Origin: Thalassospira lucentensis MCCC 1A00383 = DSM 14000
GTDB lineage: Bacteria > Pseudomonadota > Alphaproteobacteria > Rhodospirillales > Thalassospiraceae
Direction: 5' to 3'
NCBI RefSeq assembly: GCF_000421265.1
Contig: NZ_ATWN01000004.1
Span: forward strand, 248,001-312,000
DNA length: 64,000 bases
The translations under genes were made by a program, and so were the position numbers. Under the pieces are notes generated by a model. The model made no database searches, had not been told where the DNA came from, and was given only the letters and a program-made list of their open reading frames with translations. Positions 49,996 to 58,236 of this stretch are shown piece after piece. Every line of letters starts with the position of its first letter. Within the stretch, counting starts at the first letter, position 1.

Positions 49996-51105
49996 TTAAA
50001 CCAGTTCGGCCAATGCGGCGGCGTCGAAATCTTCGAGTTGGTCAAACGCGCCTTTTTGCACCTTGTTGGTCCACTGCGCATCAGAGATCAGCGCACGGCC
50101 GACCGCGATCAGGTCAAATTCACCCTTCTCCATACGCTCGGTCAGGGCATCAAGACCGGCCTTTTCCGAGGCTTCGCCGGAAAACGCGCCGATGAAGTCC
50201 GATGACAGGCCGACAGAACCCACCGAAATCGTTGCCGCCCCGGTCAGTTTTTTGGCCCAACCGGCAAAGTTCAGACCCTTTTCGCCGTCCAGTTCGGGGA
50301 ATTCCGGTTCCCAGAAACGGCGCTGCGATGCGTGGATGATATCCACCCCGGCATCGACCAATGGGCCGAGCCAATCGGTCATTTCATCTGGTGTGGTGGC
50401 AAGGCGGGCGGCAAAGTCCTGCTGTTTCCATTGGCTCACACGCAGGATGATCGGGAAGTCTTCACCAACGGCCGCACGCATGGCGCTGACCACTTCGCGG
50501 GCAAAGGTCGATCGTTCCTTGATGGTTTTGCCACCAAACCGGTCGGTGCGTAAATTTGTCCCCGACCAGAAGAACTGATCAATCAGATAGCCGTGTGCGC
50601 CGTGGATTTCAAAGGTATCGAAGCCAGCGTTTTTGGCATCAAGGGCGGCCTTGGCAAAGGCGGCAATGGTGTCGGCAATATCAGACTCAGACATGGTGTT
50701 GCCGCGCGGCTCATCCGGGCCAACAAGGCCGGACGGGCTTTCGACCGGGGCATCTGGTTCCCATTCGGTATAGCGGGTGGAGCCAGTATGCCAGATTTGC
50801 GGGCCCATCTTTCCGCCAGCGTCATGCACGGCCTTGGCAACATTGGCCCAGCCCGCCATGGCGTCAGCGCCGTGAAAAAACGGAATGGCCGGATCGTTGC
50901 GTGATGCCGGACGGTCCACAACCGTGCCTTCCGACAGGATCAGGCCAACGCCGCCTTCGGCGCGTTTGCGGTAATATTCGGCATTAATTGCACCGGGAAT
51001 ACCGTTTTCGGCCTTGGTCCGGGTCATCGGCGCCATGACGATACGGTTGGGCAGGGTCAGGGATTTCAGCGCAAAGGGCTGAAACAGAATGTCTGTGTTG
51101 CTCAT
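49996..51105 (-). CDS. nemA: Old yellow enzyme (NADH:flavin oxidoreductase)
   Basis: A 369-residue FMN-dependent ene-reductase. It begins DILFQPFALKSLTLPNRIVM with APMTR, the OYE flavin-binding start. The substrate-binding pair is in FEIHGAHGYLIDQFF, with RTDRFGG after it, and the phosphate-binding 'ATISVGSVGLSSDF' and LIAVGRALISD motifs complete the barrel. It reduces activated C=C bonds of electrophiles such as enones or N-ethylmaleimide. Divergent from an HxlR regulator, as is common for thiol- or electrophile-responsive OYE genes. Confidence 0.88.
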   Translation of the reverse strand: MSNTDILFQPFALKSLTLPNRIVMAPMTRTKAENGIPGAINAEYYRKRAEGGVGLILSEGTVVDRPASRNDPAIPFFHGADAMAGWANVAKAVHDAGGKMGPQIWHTGSTRYTEWEPDAPVESPSGLVGPDEPRGNTMSESDIADTIAAFAKAALDAKNAGFDTFEIHGAHGYLIDQFFWSGTNLRTDRFGGKTIKERSTFAREVVSAMRAAVGEDFPIILRVSQWKQQDFAARLATTPDEMTDWLGPLVDAGVDIIHASQRRFWEPEFPELDGEKGLNFAGWAKKLTGAATISVGSVGLSSDFIGAFSGEASEKAGLDALTERMEKGEFDLIAVGRALISDAQWTNKVQKGAFDQLEDFDAAALAELV

Positions 51106-51143
51106 CGGGAGTCTCCGAAACTATGAAAGTCTATGATGGAGAC

Positions 51144-51162
51144 TAGATATATGATATATACT
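51144..51162. promoter_or_regulatory. Probable HxlR operator
   Basis: ATATATGATATAT (51147-51159) is an odd-length palindrome in the divergent OYE/HxlR promoter region, 38 bp from the OYE start. HxlR proteins bind AT-rich palindromes in such places. Confidence 0.4.
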
Positions 51163-51280
51163 TGGTGTCAATGAGGCACCTGTACGAAACCAGGTATACT
51201 CAAGGAAACCACCGACCCGCTAACGGGTGGGGCATGTGGGACGCAAAGTACGGGGAAGAGGACCGGGAACAGGAAATGTG

Positions 51281-51661
51281 ATGATGAAAGAATGTTCGAT
51301 TGAGAAATTTAGCGCCGACTGCCCGTCGCGCCTGTTGTTTGATCAGATTGCCGATAAATGGTCGATGATGATTTTGGCGGTGCTGGCCAAGGAGCCGCTT
51401 CGGTTTAACGCGATCAAACGCGGGCTTGAGGGCATCACGCAAAAGGCCCTGACGCAAACGCTGCGCAAGCTTGAGCGCAACGGCATCATTGCGCGCCACG
51501 TGATCGCGACATCCCCGGTCGCCGTCGAATATGAAATCACCCCGCTTGGCCGCACCCTTATTGAGCCGTTCAAGGCACTTTATGCCTGGACCAATGATAA
51601 CATGCCCGAGGTCGAAGCCGCGCGTGCGGCGTTTGATGCGCGGATGGGGGAGAAGGTTTAG
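51281..51661 (+). CDS. HxlR-family regulator
   Basis: A 126-residue MarR-like winged-helix regulator: 'CPSRLLFDQIADKWSMMILA', 'RFNAIKRGLEGITQKALTQT', and 'SPVAVEYEITPLGRTLIEPF'. Two cysteines near the N-terminus (Cys5, Cys13 in the CPS position) could sense oxidants or electrophiles, as in other HxlR proteins that control OYE-type genes. ATG 51281 follows AGGAAATGTG. Likely represses the divergent nemA-like gene. Confidence 0.88.
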   Translation: MMKECSIEKFSADCPSRLLFDQIADKWSMMILAVLAKEPLRFNAIKRGLEGITQKALTQTLRKLERNGIIARHVIATSPVAVEYEITPLGRTLIEPFKALYAWTNDNMPEVEAARAAFDARMGEKV

Positions 51662-51770
51662 GAGCCAGTTTCAAGCCCGTTGCCCTCGTGCCAACCCCGA
51701 TTGATCCTTGCCCAACGCCTCCCACCCGCGTAAGAAAAGGGCAGGTATTGCAAGCAAAGGGAGCTGTCGC

Positions 51771-53081
51771 GTGGGGTGGTATAAGTCACTGGTTTTGCCG
51801 ATTGTCCGCTGGATCGATGCGGAGACCGCACATGGTCTTGCCATCTGGGCATTGAAAAACAATCTGGTGCCGCGCGCTGATGACGCAACCGATGCGACGC
51901 CCAGTCTTGAGACCGACGTGTTCGGGCGCAAGTTTGCCAATCCGGTTGGGTTGGCGGCGGGCTTTGATAAAAACGGCGAAGTTCCCAATGCCGCGCTTTC
52001 ACATGGGTTCGGTTTTGTTGAAATCGGATCGGTAACCCCCGAGCCGCAGCCGGGCAATCCCAAGCCACGCCTTTTCCGGCTTTATTCCGACCGCGCGGTG
52101 ATCAACCGCATGGGGTTTAATAATGACGGGGCCGATGTTGTTGCCGCCCGACTTCGCAAGCGTGCACGGCGTGGTGTGCTGGGGGCGAACCTTGGCAAAA
52201 ACAAATATTCCGAAGATGCGGCGTCTGATTACGCCAAGGGGGTTGAAGCCCTTGGCCCTTATGCCGATTATCTGGTGATCAATGTTTCATCGCCCAATAC
52301 GCCGGGCCTGCGCGCGCTTCAGGGCCGTGCGCCACTTGAAAAGCTGCTGCGTGCGGTGCTTAAGGCGCGTGATAGCTTTGCCAAGGGGGTTCCGGTCCTG
52401 CTTAAAGTCGCGCCAGATCTGACCGATGAGGATAAATCCGACATCGCGGCGGTGGTGATGAAGCTCAAGCTTGATGGCATGATTGTTTCAAACACGACGA
52501 TTGATCGTCCTGTCGGGCTGAACAGCTATGATCAGGATGAAAAAGGTGGTTTGTCCGGCCCGCCGTTGATGACAGCCTCGACCAAGGTTCTGGCCGATTT
52601 TTACCGTTTGACCGAGGGTAAAATTCCCCTGATCGGGGTCGGCGGGATTGCATCGGGCAAGGATGCCTATGAGAAGATCCTTAATGGTGCGTCGCTGGTA
52701 CAGCTTTATTCCTCGCTGGTCTATCACGGGATGGATCTTGTGGCCGAGATCAAGGAAGACCTTGTGCGTCGGTTGCGCAAAGACGGCTTTGCCAATGTGA
52801 GTGACGCGGTCGGTGCGGCCTTCCCGGAAATTTCGGGCAAGGGTATTCCGGTTGATGAGGCGCTGGCGGCGAAGGAAGCCCACGCAGCCAAGAAAGTACA
52901 GGCGGAGACCGGGAGCAAGCCTGCGCAAGCGGCAAAATCAGCACAAACGGCCAGCGAAACAAAGCCGAAGCCAGCTCCTAAAACACGCAAGCCTGCGCAA
53001 GAGGCGAAGCCTCGCAAACCGGCGGCCACGACCAAGGCGCGTAAACCGGCAGCTTCCAAGACGGATATGGCGAAAGAATAA
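51771..53081 (+). CDS. pyrD: Dihydroorotate dehydrogenase (quinone, class 2) with basic C-terminal tail
   Basis: A 436-residue class 2 DHODH, linking pyrimidine synthesis to the quinone pool at the inner membrane. Features: N-terminal membrane-associating helices (LVLPIVRWIDAETAHGLAIW), NPVGLAAGFDKNGE, INRMGFNNDG, and the catalytic-serine region NVSSPNTPGLR, then IGVGGIASGKDAYEK for phosphate binding. The GTG at 51771 has GGGAG nine bases upstream. About 90 extra residues follow the usual end: Lys/Ala/Pro-rich (KPAQAAKSAQT, RKPAATTKARKPAA), histone-H1-like, absent from typical PyrD. Confidence 0.93.
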   Translation: MGWYKSLVLPIVRWIDAETAHGLAIWALKNNLVPRADDATDATPSLETDVFGRKFANPVGLAAGFDKNGEVPNAALSHGFGFVEIGSVTPEPQPGNPKPRLFRLYSDRAVINRMGFNNDGADVVAARLRKRARRGVLGANLGKNKYSEDAASDYAKGVEALGPYADYLVINVSSPNTPGLRALQGRAPLEKLLRAVLKARDSFAKGVPVLLKVAPDLTDEDKSDIAAVVMKLKLDGMIVSNTTIDRPVGLNSYDQDEKGGLSGPPLMTASTKVLADFYRLTEGKIPLIGVGGIASGKDAYEKILNGASLVQLYSSLVYHGMDLVAEIKEDLVRRLRKDGFANVSDAVGAAFPEISGKGIPVDEALAAKEAHAAKKVQAETGSKPAQAAKSAQTASETKPKPAPKTRKPAQEAKPRKPAATTKARKPAASKTDMAKE

Positions 53082-53154
53082 GCCTTGCTGTGAGGGGGCC
53101 GTCCTCGCCCTTGCTGGGATGCACCACGTCACCATGCCCTTTGACCCTATCGTT

Positions 53155-53182
53155 GTCATGCCCGCGCAGGCGGGTATCCACC
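53155..53182. repeat. REP-like single element
   Basis: GTCATGCCCGCGCAGGCGGG followed by TATCCACC, in the gap between pyrD and the HAD gene. Confidence 0.8.
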
Positions 53183-53220
53183 GGAACACCCTACTGTTTT
53201 TACTGAACTGGAAAATATGA

Positions 53221-54102
53221 ATGCCGACCACGCCTTATAAAATGATCAATGGCCTTTCGGAAGTGATCGGCAATTATGATGCGGTGATCCTTGATCTTTG
53301 GGGCGTGGTGCACGACGGGGTAACACCGTATCCAAGCTCCATCCCGGCGATGGAAGCGCTTAAAAAGGCTGGTGTGCCGGTCGCGTTGTTGTCGAACGCA
53401 CCGCGCCGGTCCTCGGTCGTGACCGCACGCATGGAAGACATGGGCATTGCGCGGGATTTATATGGTCCTGCGGTGGCCTCGGGCGAGATTGCCTATGCCC
53501 AGCTCGTTGCGCGGTCTGATCCCTGGTATGCCGAGCTTGGGCGTAAGGTGCTTATGGTTGGCCCGGTGCGCGATATGTCGATGTTTGAGCAGCAGGATGT
53601 CGAGATCGTCAAAACGATTGAGGATGCCGACTGGGTGCTGGTCACCGGCCCGAATGATGATCATGATCCGGTCTCGAAATACGAAGACCTTTTACATGCG
53701 CTTAAATCCCGCGATTTGCCCGTACTGTGCCCGAACCCGGACCGCGAAGTGATCCGGGGCGGGGAACGCATCATTTGTGCAGGCGCAATTGCCGGGCGGT
53801 ACGAGGAACTCGGCGGCAATGTCCGTTGGGAAGGCAAGCCATTTGCCAGTGCCTATGATTTTTGCCTGCAAGCGTTTGATAAGGGCCCGGATGCCAAATT
53901 GCTGGTGGTTGGGGACAGCATTTCGACCGACATTGCCGGATCGAACAATGCGGGGTTGGATGTGGTGCTGGTGACCGGCGGCATTCACGCCGAGGAACTC
54001 GATGCGCCGCGTGGAACGTTGCCCGATAAAGGCAAGCTGGATGCGCTTCTGGAGGCCACGGGGCGGCATATTACCTATGCGATGGGGGATTTTTGCTGGT
54101 AG
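53221..54102 (+). CDS. HAD-superfamily hydrolase (TIGR01459-like)
   Basis: A 293-residue class IIA HAD protein related to NagD-type phosphatases. Motif I reads LDLWGVVHDG with nucleophile Asp25; the +2 position is Trp instead of Asp, as in the TIGR01459 group. Motif II is VALLSNAPR, and motif IV 'KLLVVGDSISTDIAGSNNAG'. The C2 cap sits between. The substrate is unknown. Its stop codon lies inside the start of the next gene. Confidence 0.88.
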   Translation: MPTTPYKMINGLSEVIGNYDAVILDLWGVVHDGVTPYPSSIPAMEALKKAGVPVALLSNAPRRSSVVTARMEDMGIARDLYGPAVASGEIAYAQLVARSDPWYAELGRKVLMVGPVRDMSMFEQQDVEIVKTIEDADWVLVTGPNDDHDPVSKYEDLLHALKSRDLPVLCPNPDREVIRGGERIICAGAIAGRYEELGGNVRWEGKPFASAYDFCLQAFDKGPDAKLLVVGDSISTDIAGSNNAGLDVVLVTGGIHAEELDAPRGTLPDKGKLDALLEATGRHITYAMGDFCW

Positions 54103-54668
54103 AGGCGTTTTACAGACCTGAACTAGTGGAAGCCTTGAGATTGCTCTCTGAGGCGTCGGATGTCGTGCAGCAATGCGGTCATAAAAGACCCGTTCTCGTC
54201 GGTGGAGCTGCTGTTGAGCTGGCCACTCTTGGAGAACTTGTTTCCGGTGATCTTGATATTGTCACGCCATGGCAGCAGATATTTGAAGAGGCACTTGAGG
54301 ATGTCGGTTTCGAACGCAGTGTTGGGCCCGGATCTTTTTCACGCGGTTTTCAGCACACGACGTTGAAGGTCGGGGTTGAGGTTGTTGACAGCAAACTGAT
54401 GGATGGGCGTGGGAGTTATGATCGCGTTTATCTCCTGCGTTTGGATGCGGGGCATAGTGTTTCGGTAATCTGTATTGAAGACCTTATCGCTGATCGCCTG
54501 GGCCAATATAATAGTCCTCCTCACTATGATGAGGAAATGCTCCATCAGGCTGTACGCCTGTACCAGCTTGCGTTTGAGCTAGATAAACCTTATCTTGATA
54601 AGCGTATCGCTGAGGAAACCTCTGGCGATTTTGGTCTGGTCCTATTGGAAAAACATGCGAATGCGTGA
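54093..54668 (+). CDS. Nucleotidyltransferase-like protein (possible TA or defence enzyme)
   Basis: A 191-residue protein with 'RPVLVGGAAVELATLGELVS' and GDLDIVTPW, the GG..A ... G.(L/D)D pattern of minimal nucleotidyltransferases such as AbiEii/DUF6036 types, where the Asp residues bind metal and ATP. The rest is helical ('HSVSVICIEDLIADRLGQYN'). Start codon uncertain: TTG 54093 overlaps the HAD gene; no ATG is near. GC content drops relative to the HAD gene. It overlaps a small 64-residue gene, so the pair could form a toxin-antitoxin or defence unit. Function not proven. Confidence 0.65.
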   Translation: MLVEAFYRPELVEALRLLSEASDVVQQCGHKRPVLVGGAAVELATLGELVSGDLDIVTPWQQIFEEALEDVGFERSVGPGSFSRGFQHTTLKVGVEVVDSKLMDGRGSYDRVYLLRLDAGHSVSVICIEDLIADRLGQYNSPPHYDEEMLHQAVRLYQLAFELDKPYLDKRIAEETSGDFGLVLLEKHANA

Positions 54669-54855
54669 GATCACGATTGAAGAATTAGCTGCACGTATCA
54701 GCCGGAAACGAGCCGAGTTAGGTTTGCCCGGCACTGGTGACGTGCAACCAAATTCCGGTCGGCGACGCACCGAAAGCAAGCGTAATTTATTGCGCAATAT
54801 CGCGCGGACTGCTGCTGAATGTGGCGAAGAACCAACGTTCAAGGCCAATTACTGA
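54661..54855 (+). CDS. Small partner gene of the nucleotidyltransferase
   Basis: A 64-residue basic protein: ITIEELAARISRKRAELGLP, then a polar linker and 'TESKRNLLRNIARTAAECGE'. It overlaps the upstream gene by eight bases (ATG 54661; ATG 54655 is an alternative), showing coupling. No family recognised. Basic, partly disordered small proteins next to nucleotidyltransferases often act as antitoxins or targets; this is inference. Confidence 0.6.
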   Translation: MREITIEELAARISRKRAELGLPGTGDVQPNSGRRRTESKRNLLRNIARTAAECGEEPTFKANY

Positions 54856-54935
54856 GGCTGATTTTCAAGTGATGTCTGTTGTGCCCGCTTTTCGGATGGA
54901 AAGCGGGTTTTGTTTTGGGGTGGTGCTTGTGGGGC

Positions 54936-55020
54936 GAGGTTCCCGCCTTCGCGGGAATGACATTCGTATCCATGCTATCATCACGCGGTATTCGTCACTC
55001 CCGCGAAGGCGGGAGTCCAT
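54936..55020. repeat. REP-like facing pair
   Basis: GAGGTTCCCGCCTTCGCGGG (from 54936) faces GTCACTCCCGCGAAGGCGGG (from 54994). This is the rightmost copy in the window. Confidence 0.85.
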
Positions 55021-55046
55021 GTGCTGGTTGGGGGCATAGAAGCGCG

Positions 55047-55928
55047 TTAGCTTTGCGCCTCAACCTTGCTTTCACGGAAGATGATGAAGATGCCGCTTGC
55101 GGTGATGATGGCAGCGCCGACAAAGGTCAGGGCATCGGGTGTTTCGCCCCAGAAAAACCAGCCAAGCCCGGTGGCCCAGACGAGGGCGGTGTAATCAAAC
55201 GGGGCGACCGTCGGTGCCTCGGCAACGCGGAAGGCCTGGGTGATCATGGTCATGCCGCCAGTGCCAAAAAATGCGATGGCGGCAAACAGCCAGAGGTCTT
55301 CGGCCCGGATCGGGGTCCAGAAGAATGTGACGATGGAGCCGGTCAGAATGGCGCTGGTGGCACTTAAGTACAAAAGCAGCGTCCACATGCTTTCGCGGGT
55401 ATCGACAAAGCGGGCACTGAGCATCAAAAGCGCGTAGGTAAAGGCGGTCGCCACCGGCAGGAGCGAGACCGCCTCGAAACTTGCCGCACCGGGACGGACA
55501 ATCACCAACACCCCGACAAAACCAATGACAACCGCGATCCAGCGTCGCCAGCCAACCGGTGCGATAAACAGGGCGGCAATTGCGGTGATGAACAGCGGGG
55601 CGACAAAGGCAATCGCGGTGGCCTCGGCCAATCCCATAAGGTGGATGCTGGTAAAGAAGAGAACCGTTGCGGTAATCCAGATCAAGCCGCGCAGGAAATG
55701 CACACCAATACGATGGGATCGAAGGGCACGCCGCCCGCCCATTTTAAGCGCCAGCATCACGGCAAAGGGAAGGGCGATGACATTGCGCAGGAAAATGATC
55801 TGGATCGGGGAATAGTGATCCATCAGGCTTTTGGCCAACCCATCATTGATGCACAGGGCGGCCACCCCGGCACACATGAAAAGAATGCCCGTCAGGTTAT
55901 GCTGGCGCTGATGTGCGTGTGTTTCCAA
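55047..55928 (-). CDS. EamA/DMT-family exporter
   Basis: A 293-residue inner-membrane protein with ten predicted helices in two EamA repeats (FMCAGVAALCINDGLAKSLM, later 'LLPVATAFTYALLMLSARFV'). The RGLIW and 'PTVAPFDYTALVWATGLGWFF' parts (shown trimmed) are typical of drug/metabolite transporters close to the S-adenosylmethionine/RhaT-like branch. Substrate unknown. Its promoter region contains the left end of the MITE-like element. Confidence 0.88.
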   Translation of the reverse strand: METHAHQRQHNLTGILFMCAGVAALCINDGLAKSLMDHYSPIQIIFLRNVIALPFAVMLALKMGGRRALRSHRIGVHFLRGLIWITATVLFFTSIHLMGLAEATAIAFVAPLFITAIAALFIAPVGWRRWIAVVIGFVGVLVIVRPGAASFEAVSLLPVATAFTYALLMLSARFVDTRESMWTLLLYLSATSAILTGSIVTFFWTPIRAEDLWLFAAIAFFGTGGMTMITQAFRVAEAPTVAPFDYTALVWATGLGWFFWGETPDALTFVGAAIITASGIFIIFRESKVEAQS

Positions 55929-55967
55929 GGCCCGTTTCCCTGTGGTGCGACCAGTTTTACTGGATTT

Positions 55968-56241
55968 ATTTAGGGTCAGGACCCAATTGAATGTTTAAAA
56001 TGGCATCAGAACAAGCAAGACATGCAAGGAAATCTCCGCCGCGCGGGGTATTGCCCCGGGCAAGGGGATTGACGCAGCAGGTCGCAGAGTGTCCTGATGT
56101 CCTTCGGATCGGAGGAATTTGCACGGGCTATTACGTCGCATCACCTTGCAAGGCAGCGAGCATCGCTACGGTAATGCTCCTGATATCCGCACAAATTCCT
56201 CGCGACCATTTCAAGCATTCAATTGGGTTCAGACCCTAAAT
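55968..56241. mobile_element. MITE-like element with 26-bp terminal inverted repeats
   Basis: A 274-bp non-coding segment is bounded by ATTTAGGGTCAGGACCCAAT and its inverse (ATTGGGTTCAGACCCTAAAT), with arms extending through TTGAATG on the inner side; 24 of 26 positions match. Inside are further inverted repeats, including GAGGAATTTG and CAAATTCCTC, so the whole can fold back. No transposase is coded. The next 17 bases (56242-56258) repeat the outer end as a small palindrome. Confidence 0.75.
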
Positions 56242-56254
56242 TAGGGTCAGGACC

Positions 56255-57193
56255 CTAAACTTGTCTTTCCAGATAGCCTGTTTGCAACTCATGGTCGAGG
56301 GATTTCATCACGTCGATAAAGGCGCGCAAGGGCGGCGGTACGCGCCGGTGATCGGGGTAATACAGGAAAAGTCCCGGAATTTCGGGTAGCCAGTCATCCA
56401 GTACGGTGACGAGCTCCCCGTCGGCAATGGCGCGTGCGGCATAGATTTCGGAGACATAGGCAATACCAAGTCCCTGCCGGGCCGCATCGACCATCAGGTC
56501 ATGACGATCCAGGGTAAGGGCGCCTGGCACATCGATCGAGATTTCCTGACCATGCTTTTCAAAATCCCAGTGATAGATCTTGCCACTGGGGAAGCGATGG
56601 CGGATGCAGTCATGCGCGCGGAGGTCATCGGGGGTGTTGGGCGGGGTTCTTGATTTGAAATATTCCGGCGCGGCAACCGCGAGAAAGCGAAAGGGTGGAC
56701 CAAACCGCACAGCAACCATATCAAGCGGTACAGTTTCGCCCAACCGCGCGCCAGCATCAAAGCCCGCTTCGACAATGTCGACCAACCGTCCTTCGGTCAC
56801 CAGATCAATCGATACATCGGGGTAAAGGTTGCGCATTTCCGGGATAACGTGACGGGTCAATAACCGGGCCGCACCATCCGATGCGTTGATGCGCACTGTG
56901 CCCGATGGCCCACCAGTGCGAAAACTTTCAACCGCCGTCATGGCCTCTTCAATGTTCAGAACAGCCGGGCGTAACCGATCCAGAAGGCTTTCGCCCGCCT
57001 CGGTCAAAGAGACACTGCGTGTCGTGCGATGAAGCAAGCGAACATTCAGGTTCTTTTCCATGTTGCGCAGGGCGTGGCTGAGGGTCGAGGGCGCAACACC
57101 CAATTCATCGGCAGCACGGCGGAAACTGCGATGCTCGGCAACGGCAATGAAAAACCGCATGTCGTTTAAGGACGGCTGGTTCATTGATGGCAT
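56255..57193 (-). CDS. LysR-family transcriptional regulator
   Basis: A 312-residue LysR protein. N-terminal HTH 'FFIAVAEHRSFRRAADELGV' with PSTLSHALRNMEK, then a substrate-binding domain of the CrgA-like group ('AGFDAGARLGETVPLDMVAV'). The stop codon lies in the palindrome bordering the MITE-like element, so the last residues (YLERQV) may have been changed by the insertion. Divergent from an SDR gene, its probable target. Confidence 0.9.
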   Translation of the reverse strand: MPSMNQPSLNDMRFFIAVAEHRSFRRAADELGVAPSTLSHALRNMEKNLNVRLLHRTTRSVSLTEAGESLLDRLRPAVLNIEEAMTAVESFRTGGPSGTVRINASDGAARLLTRHVIPEMRNLYPDVSIDLVTEGRLVDIVEAGFDAGARLGETVPLDMVAVRFGPPFRFLAVAAPEYFKSRTPPNTPDDLRAHDCIRHRFPSGKIYHWDFEKHGQEISIDVPGALTLDRHDLMVDAARQGLGIAYVSEIYAARAIADGELVTVLDDWLPEIPGLFLYYPDHRRVPPPLRAFIDVMKSLDHELQTGYLERQV

Positions 57194-57201
57194 ATTTTCA
57201 C

Positions 57202-57227
57202 TAACCCATCCAAATTAAGCTAGGTTA
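57202..57227. promoter_or_regulatory. Possible LysR binding site
   Basis: TAACC ... GGTTA, a 5-bp inverted repeat with a 16-bp spacer, lies in the divergent LysR/SDR region. The form is loosely LysR-like; weak evidence. Confidence 0.25.
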
Positions 57228-57290
57228 TCACATCAGTCATTGGCTTCTATCTTTCGATCATGTTCAGAGCAAGAAAGAAAGGGTGCTGAC

Positions 57291-58139
57291 ATGACAAAGA
57301 CTTGGCTTATTACCGGCGCGTCATCGGGCTTTGGCCGCGGGATGGCCGAACGGTTGCTTGCCCGGGGCGATCAGGTGATTGCAACTGTGCGCCGTCAGGG
57401 ATCGCTTGATGATCTGGCTGCGCAGTATCATGACCGGTTGCGGGTTGTGTATCTGGATGTCACCGATACGGACGGGGTGCAGGCAGCGGTCAATCAGGCC
57501 TTTGCCGATTTCAAACGTATTGACGTGATTGTCAGCAATGCGGGATATGGCATTTTGGGCACGGTTGAAGAAACCAGCATTGATCAGATGCGCGATATCA
57601 TCGAGACAAACCTGATGGGATCAATGGTTCTGATCAAGGCGGCCTTGCCGCATCTGCGTGCCCAAGGATCAGGGCGGATTGTTCAGGTGTCGTCCGAAGG
57701 CGGGCAGATTGCTTATCCCGGGTTTAGCCTTTATCACGCAAGCAAATGGGGCATTGAGGGCTTTATTGAATCGCTTGCCAAAGAAGTTCAGCCCTTTGAC
57801 ATCGATTTCATGATTGTTGAACCGGGCCCGTCGCGAACGGCCTTTGTCGGGTCCATCGTTCTGCCCGATCCGATCAGCGATTATGACGGAACCCCCGCGC
57901 ATGACCTTAAAGACGCGGCTTTTGGTGGCGGGTGGGTGATCAAGGGTGATCCGGACCGGATGGTGGATGCGATGATTACGGCTGCTGATGCACCGGTTAT
58001 GCCGTTTCGACTGTTGCTGGGCAAGGATGCCTATGCCGGTGTACATGCGGCTTTGAACGAACGGTTGGCGGTGCTCGAAGCCGGTCGGGACATTACAGAG
58101 GCGGTTGATTTCACTGAGGAAGAGCTTGCAGCGATGTAG
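57291..58139 (+). CDS. Short-chain dehydrogenase/reductase (SDR)
   Basis: A 282-residue classical SDR. NAD(P)-binding TGASSGFG (8-15), NAG in VSNAGYG, catalytic Ser134/135 in VQVSSEG, Tyr148 and Lys152 in YHASKWG. 'EPGPSRTAFVG' follows. An Arg at 34-35 (TVRRQG) after the second strand suggests NADP preference. ATG 57291 is chosen (MTKTWLITGA). Divergent from the LysR regulator. Substrate unknown. Confidence 0.9.
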   Translation: MTKTWLITGASSGFGRGMAERLLARGDQVIATVRRQGSLDDLAAQYHDRLRVVYLDVTDTDGVQAAVNQAFADFKRIDVIVSNAGYGILGTVEETSIDQMRDIIETNLMGSMVLIKAALPHLRAQGSGRIVQVSSEGGQIAYPGFSLYHASKWGIEGFIESLAKEVQPFDIDFMIVEPGPSRTAFVGSIVLPDPISDYDGTPAHDLKDAAFGGGWVIKGDPDRMVDAMITAADAPVMPFRLLLGKDAYAGVHAALNERLAVLEAGRDITEAVDFTEEELAAM

Positions 58140-58175
58140 CTTTATCATCGCTGTATAGGTTCTGACCCTAAATGC

Positions 58176-58210
58176 AAACCGCCGCCCGACATGACATCGG
58201 GCGGCGGTTT
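58176..58210. terminator. Strong bidirectional terminator between SDR and aminotransferase genes
   Basis: AAACCGCCGCCCGA/TCGGGCGGCGGTTT, a 14-bp stem with a 7-base loop, between convergent genes. Just before it (58157-58173) is AGGTTCTGACCCTAAAT, matching the end of the MITE-like element at 56225-56241. Confidence 0.88.
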
Positions 58211-58236
58211 GGCGGTGCGTCGGAAACTTTGGGCGA

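Noticed and set aside
55991-56239. 82-codon open frame in the MITE-like element
   Set aside because: It is formed wholly by the inverted-repeat DNA and has no ribosome site or recognisable protein features.
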